NCBI GenBank assembly: GCA_009783115.1
Contig: WRHT01000049.1
Coordinates: forward strand, 1 to 8,625
Direction: 5' to 3'
Length of the DNA: 8,625 nucleotides
Source: Desulfovibrionaceae bacterium
GTDB taxonomy: Bacteria > Desulfobacterota > Desulfovibrionia > Desulfovibrionales > Desulfovibrionaceae
The notes beneath the pieces were generated by a model. That model saw only the letters and a list, made by a program, of their open reading frames with translations. It did no database searches and was not told the origin of the DNA. This document shows, one piece after another, positions 7,255 to 8,625 of this stretch (its first letter is position 1; each line of letters opens with the position of its first letter). The translations under genes were made by a program, and so were the position numbers.

Positions 7255-8133
7255 TTAATTTTCTTCTATTTTAACCCCAGTATAGTCCTCATATGCCCTT
7301 TTTAGCAGATCAACAATAATGCCTTTACTGTCTTTTAAATCTTCCTCTTTTAGTCTAAACTGATATTGATTATACCGCTTGTTATATGACAATGCATCTA
7401 AATCAGAATTATTTATAATTTCATCAATGTCTTCAGCCTTTTTTAATTTTACACTTAGCTTTAACATTGATTTTTTTGGCCTAAAGGATACGAAATTTTT
7501 TGTAGTTCCATTTTGCACTAAGCCAATATAATATCTGTTATATTTTAATGTAAACCCATTAACAAATTCCTCAATATAGTCTAGCAATTTATCAGCAATT
7601 TTTACTGTGTCCTTTGTGGCGCGACTTTCCCAATATGCCCTATCGACAGTTTCACCAACCTCTTCTTCCTCATCAGGTGTAATTAAACCCAAAACAGTAG
7701 TAAAATCTAACCCTAAGTCGTTTTGGTATTTTATTGCTTTCAATTGTATTGCAATAATCGGTATGCTACCATTAAATAATGAAATAACATTAAAAAATCT
7801 ATTTGTTATGTCTTCTGCAATGATAACTGCAACATAATTATAATTTTGATTTCTTTTTCTTTCGTTATCCCAATATTCTATTGTCCTGATGATATGCGTT
7901 TCATCAGTTTTTCCTAGTTGTAATTCAACGGTATATCTTGTGTTGCTGTCATCATCTTGCAGGAGGAGGTCTACCCGGCCACCGGACTGCTGTATTTTTT
8001 CCGACTGTCTTACGGATAAATCTCCCAATCCTAAAATACTAGGATCGGTTTCTATTTTTTGTTGCACCCATTTTTCGTTAATCTCTGGATGATTTTTTAG
8101 CGAAACGGTCTCAAACTTGATATAATTTTCCAT
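7255..8133 (-). CDS. PD-(D/E)XK nuclease-like protein of uncharacterised family, AT-rich
   Basis: A 292-residue protein with an N-terminal restriction-endonuclease-like fold and a C-terminal region resembling the DUF5655 type. Residues are counted from MENYIK. KWVQQKIETDPSILGLGDL (21-39) is the usual leading helix and turn. GGRVDLLL (51-58) carries the active-site D55, and YTVELQLGKTDE (67-78) carries E70 and Q72 in an ExQ arrangement instead of ExK. HIIRTIEYWDNERKR (80-94) and the strands to 132 complete the core. Residues 181-285 (LLDYIEEFVNGF, YIGLVQNGTTKNFVSFRPKK, YNQYQFRL) form the second domain. I chose the ATG at 8133 rather than 8283: GGGGTG lies 8 nt upstream, the AT-rich codon style begins here, and the extra 50 residues look unlike the rest. 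It heads a two-gene unit with the hydrolase 2 bp downstream. Actual DNA or RNA cleavage is not established. Confidence 0.75.
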   Translation of the reverse strand: MENYIKFETVSLKNHPEINEKWVQQKIETDPSILGLGDLSVRQSEKIQQSGGRVDLLLQDDDSNTRYTVELQLGKTDETHIIRTIEYWDNERKRNQNYNYVAVIIAEDITNRFFNVISLFNGSIPIIAIQLKAIKYQNDLGLDFTTVLGLITPDEEEEVGETVDRAYWESRATKDTVKIADKLLDYIEEFVNGFTLKYNRYYIGLVQNGTTKNFVSFRPKKSMLKLSVKLKKAEDIDEIINNSDLDALSYNKRYNQYQFRLKEEDLKDSKGIIVDLLKRAYEDYTGVKIEEN

Positions 8134-8327
8134 GAGCAAAACACCCCGTACTTTTGTATCTGCCGTGCACACAGACGCTCCTACCGTCTGGTCCAATTCG
8201 CCTGATAATATTCCAAAATCGCCTGAAGAACAAGGAGCATCCATCCGTCTTTCCTCTGGAGCCTGTGTCGTGAATGATACCATGACTTATAGCCTTTTGG
8301 GGGCGGTCGATCGGGACGGTCGCCCAC

Positions 8328-8344
8328 GTTTCACGAAGTGAAAC
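8328..8344. repeat. inverted repeat, 7-bp arms, 3-nt loop
   Basis: GTTTCAC (8328-8334) and GTGAAAC (8338-8344) around GAA. It shares the CACGAAGT core with the larger hairpin at 8438-8473, which suggests the two are related or bind the same factor. Confidence 0.7.
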
Positions 8345-8437
8345 ATAGTGGGCTATATTTTTGCCTTTCGCAAAGACGGAGAGCGTACCATCAACAGCCC
8401 ATGACCATGACGCGACCGGCGTGATTTTTGCCCCGCA

Positions 8438-8473
8438 GGGCGCACGAAGTTTCTTTAGAAACTTCGTGCGCCC
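8438..8473. repeat. perfect 16-bp inverted repeat with 4-nt loop
   Basis: GGGCGCACGAAGTTTC (8438-8453) and its exact complement (8458-8473) flank TTTA. No T tract follows on either strand, so it is not a standard intrinsic terminator. It starts only a few bases after the predicted transcription start of the leader and could act as a 5' stabilising hairpin, a protein-binding site, or the end of a mobile element. Confidence 0.9.
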
Positions 8474-8485
8474 TCATACCCCTGA

Positions 8486-8515
8486 AACTTACCCCAAATT
8501 TGTCCCGGTTGTCAA
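8486..8515 (-). promoter_or_regulatory. likely sigma70-type promoter for the leader and nuclease/hydrolase unit
   Basis: On the - strand a perfect TTGACA (8515-8510) is followed after 18 bp by TAAGTT (8491-8486), a poor -10 with three of six matches. Transcription would begin near 8479, just before the perfect hairpin. The exact -35 and its place between the tRNA terminator and the leader make it credible despite the weak -10. Confidence 0.4.
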
Positions 8516-8557
8516 CGAACTTTGATGAACTTGCTTGAACAAGCAATCTCTGAAAAT

Positions 8558-8597
8558 CAAAGCCCGCTGAGGTTTTTGTGAACTTCAGCGGACTTTG
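8558..8597 (-). terminator. hairpin terminator, probably for the tRNA gene at the right edge
   Basis: CAAAGCCCGCTGAGGTT (8558-8574) and AACTTCAGCGGACTTTG (8581-8597) pair along 17 positions with one mismatch and one G-T wobble around a 6-nt loop. Read on the - strand the stem ends GGGCTTTG and runs into ATTTTC, a modest T-rich tail. It sits 13 bp after the putative tRNA end, as expected for a tRNA terminator. Confidence 0.5.
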
Positions 8598-8610
8598 TTG
8601 GAAGGCTTGG

Positions 8611-8625
8611 TGGCGGAGCAGAGGG
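8611..8625 (-). tRNA. 3' end of a tRNA gene (possibly tRNA-Ser), cut by the window edge
   Basis: Read on the - strand the last 15 bases are CCCTCTGCTCCGCCA. This fits the 3' half of a T stem, a 7-nt acceptor strand CTGCTCC, discriminator G and encoded CCA. A GGAGCAG 5' acceptor strand and G73 would suit tRNA-Ser. Only 15 bases are visible, so neither the tRNA itself nor its identity can be confirmed here; the adjacent terminator hairpin supports the reading. Confidence 0.42.

Larger units (their letters stand above)
8134..8480 (-). promoter_or_regulatory. structured 5' leader of the nuclease/hydrolase unit
   Basis: About 345 bp between a likely promoter and the ATG at 8133, with no convincing gene. 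In transcript order it can form the perfect 16-bp hairpin (8473-8438), a TGGGCT/AGCCCA closing stem (8401-8396 with 8354-8349) enclosing a GTCTTTGCG...GCAAA-type hairpin, the 7-bp GTTTCAC/GTGAAAC hairpin (8344-8328), and a GGGCG-type stem closed around GATCG (8325-8301). It then runs unstructured into the ribosome site. Its GC content (about 53%) is far above that of the gene it precedes. It could be a regulatory leader, an independent small RNA, or the remains of a mobile element; the sequence alone does not decide. Confidence 0.35.

Noticed and set aside
8132..8341. 69-codon open frame on the + strand over the leader
   Set aside because: It has no ribosome site before its ATG, lies opposite the structured leader and the nuclease-like start, and does not read like a recognisable protein.
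8391..8477. 28-residue open frame on the - strand starting MRAHEVSK, possible leader peptide
   Set aside because: Its sequence is mostly dictated by the perfect hairpin, the AGGGG before it is too close to the ATG to be a usable ribosome site, and nothing shows attenuation.
8134..8480. Group II intron or retron RNA as an explanation for the structured leader
   Set aside because: No reverse transcriptase gene is in the window, and I could not find the characteristic intron ends or a retron-type flanking repeat pair.
8422..8538. + strand open frame ending KLTPNLSRLSTNFDELA, read as a possible integrase tail
   Set aside because: It has no upstream core and no recognisable integrase motif, and part of it is the mirror of the hairpin arms.
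1..8625. CRISPR array or tandem direct repeats
   Set aside because: I saw no regularly spaced direct repeats on reading the window.

Overview
The window reads as a bacterial chromosome segment, most likely from a Desulfovibrio-like deltaproteobacterium. That assignment rests on the feel of the RNB-family ribonuclease and on the GC-rich coding style of the left half; it is an inference, not a database result. No replication, conjugation or phage structural genes are visible.

Left part (1-3429, + strand): the body of an RNB/RNase II-family exoribonuclease, probably cut at its 5' end by the window edge, is followed 95 bp later by a 421-residue soluble protein that I cannot assign to a named family. 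Middle (3452-5061, - strand): a pirin-type cupin and a class I SAM-dependent methyltransferase are joined by an ATGA stop/start overlap, so they are almost certainly co-translated. They converge on the 421-residue gene, and a 10-bp inverted repeat lies at the junction.

Right part (5146-8625, - strand): this has the look of accessory DNA. From the right edge inward it holds what looks like the 3' end of a tRNA gene (serine-type acceptor) with its own terminator hairpin. Next comes about 340 bp of highly structured leader that starts with a perfect 16-bp hairpin behind a TTGACA-type promoter. Then follow a very AT-rich gene for a PD-(D/E)XK nuclease-like protein, a DraG-type ADP-ribosylglycohydrolase gene starting 2 bp after it, a 358-bp non-coding gap with an AT-rich promoter-like patch, and a small protein with a C-terminal coiled coil.

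How the genes may work together: the nuclease-like protein and the ADP-ribosylglycohydrolase are the most interesting pair. They are tightly coupled, differ sharply in base composition, and sit beside a tRNA gene, a common landing place for islands. A role in defence, toxin neutralisation or ADP-ribose-controlled nuclease activity is plausible but unproven. Pirin plus methyltransferase suggests small-molecule modification. The ribonuclease is housekeeping RNA turnover.
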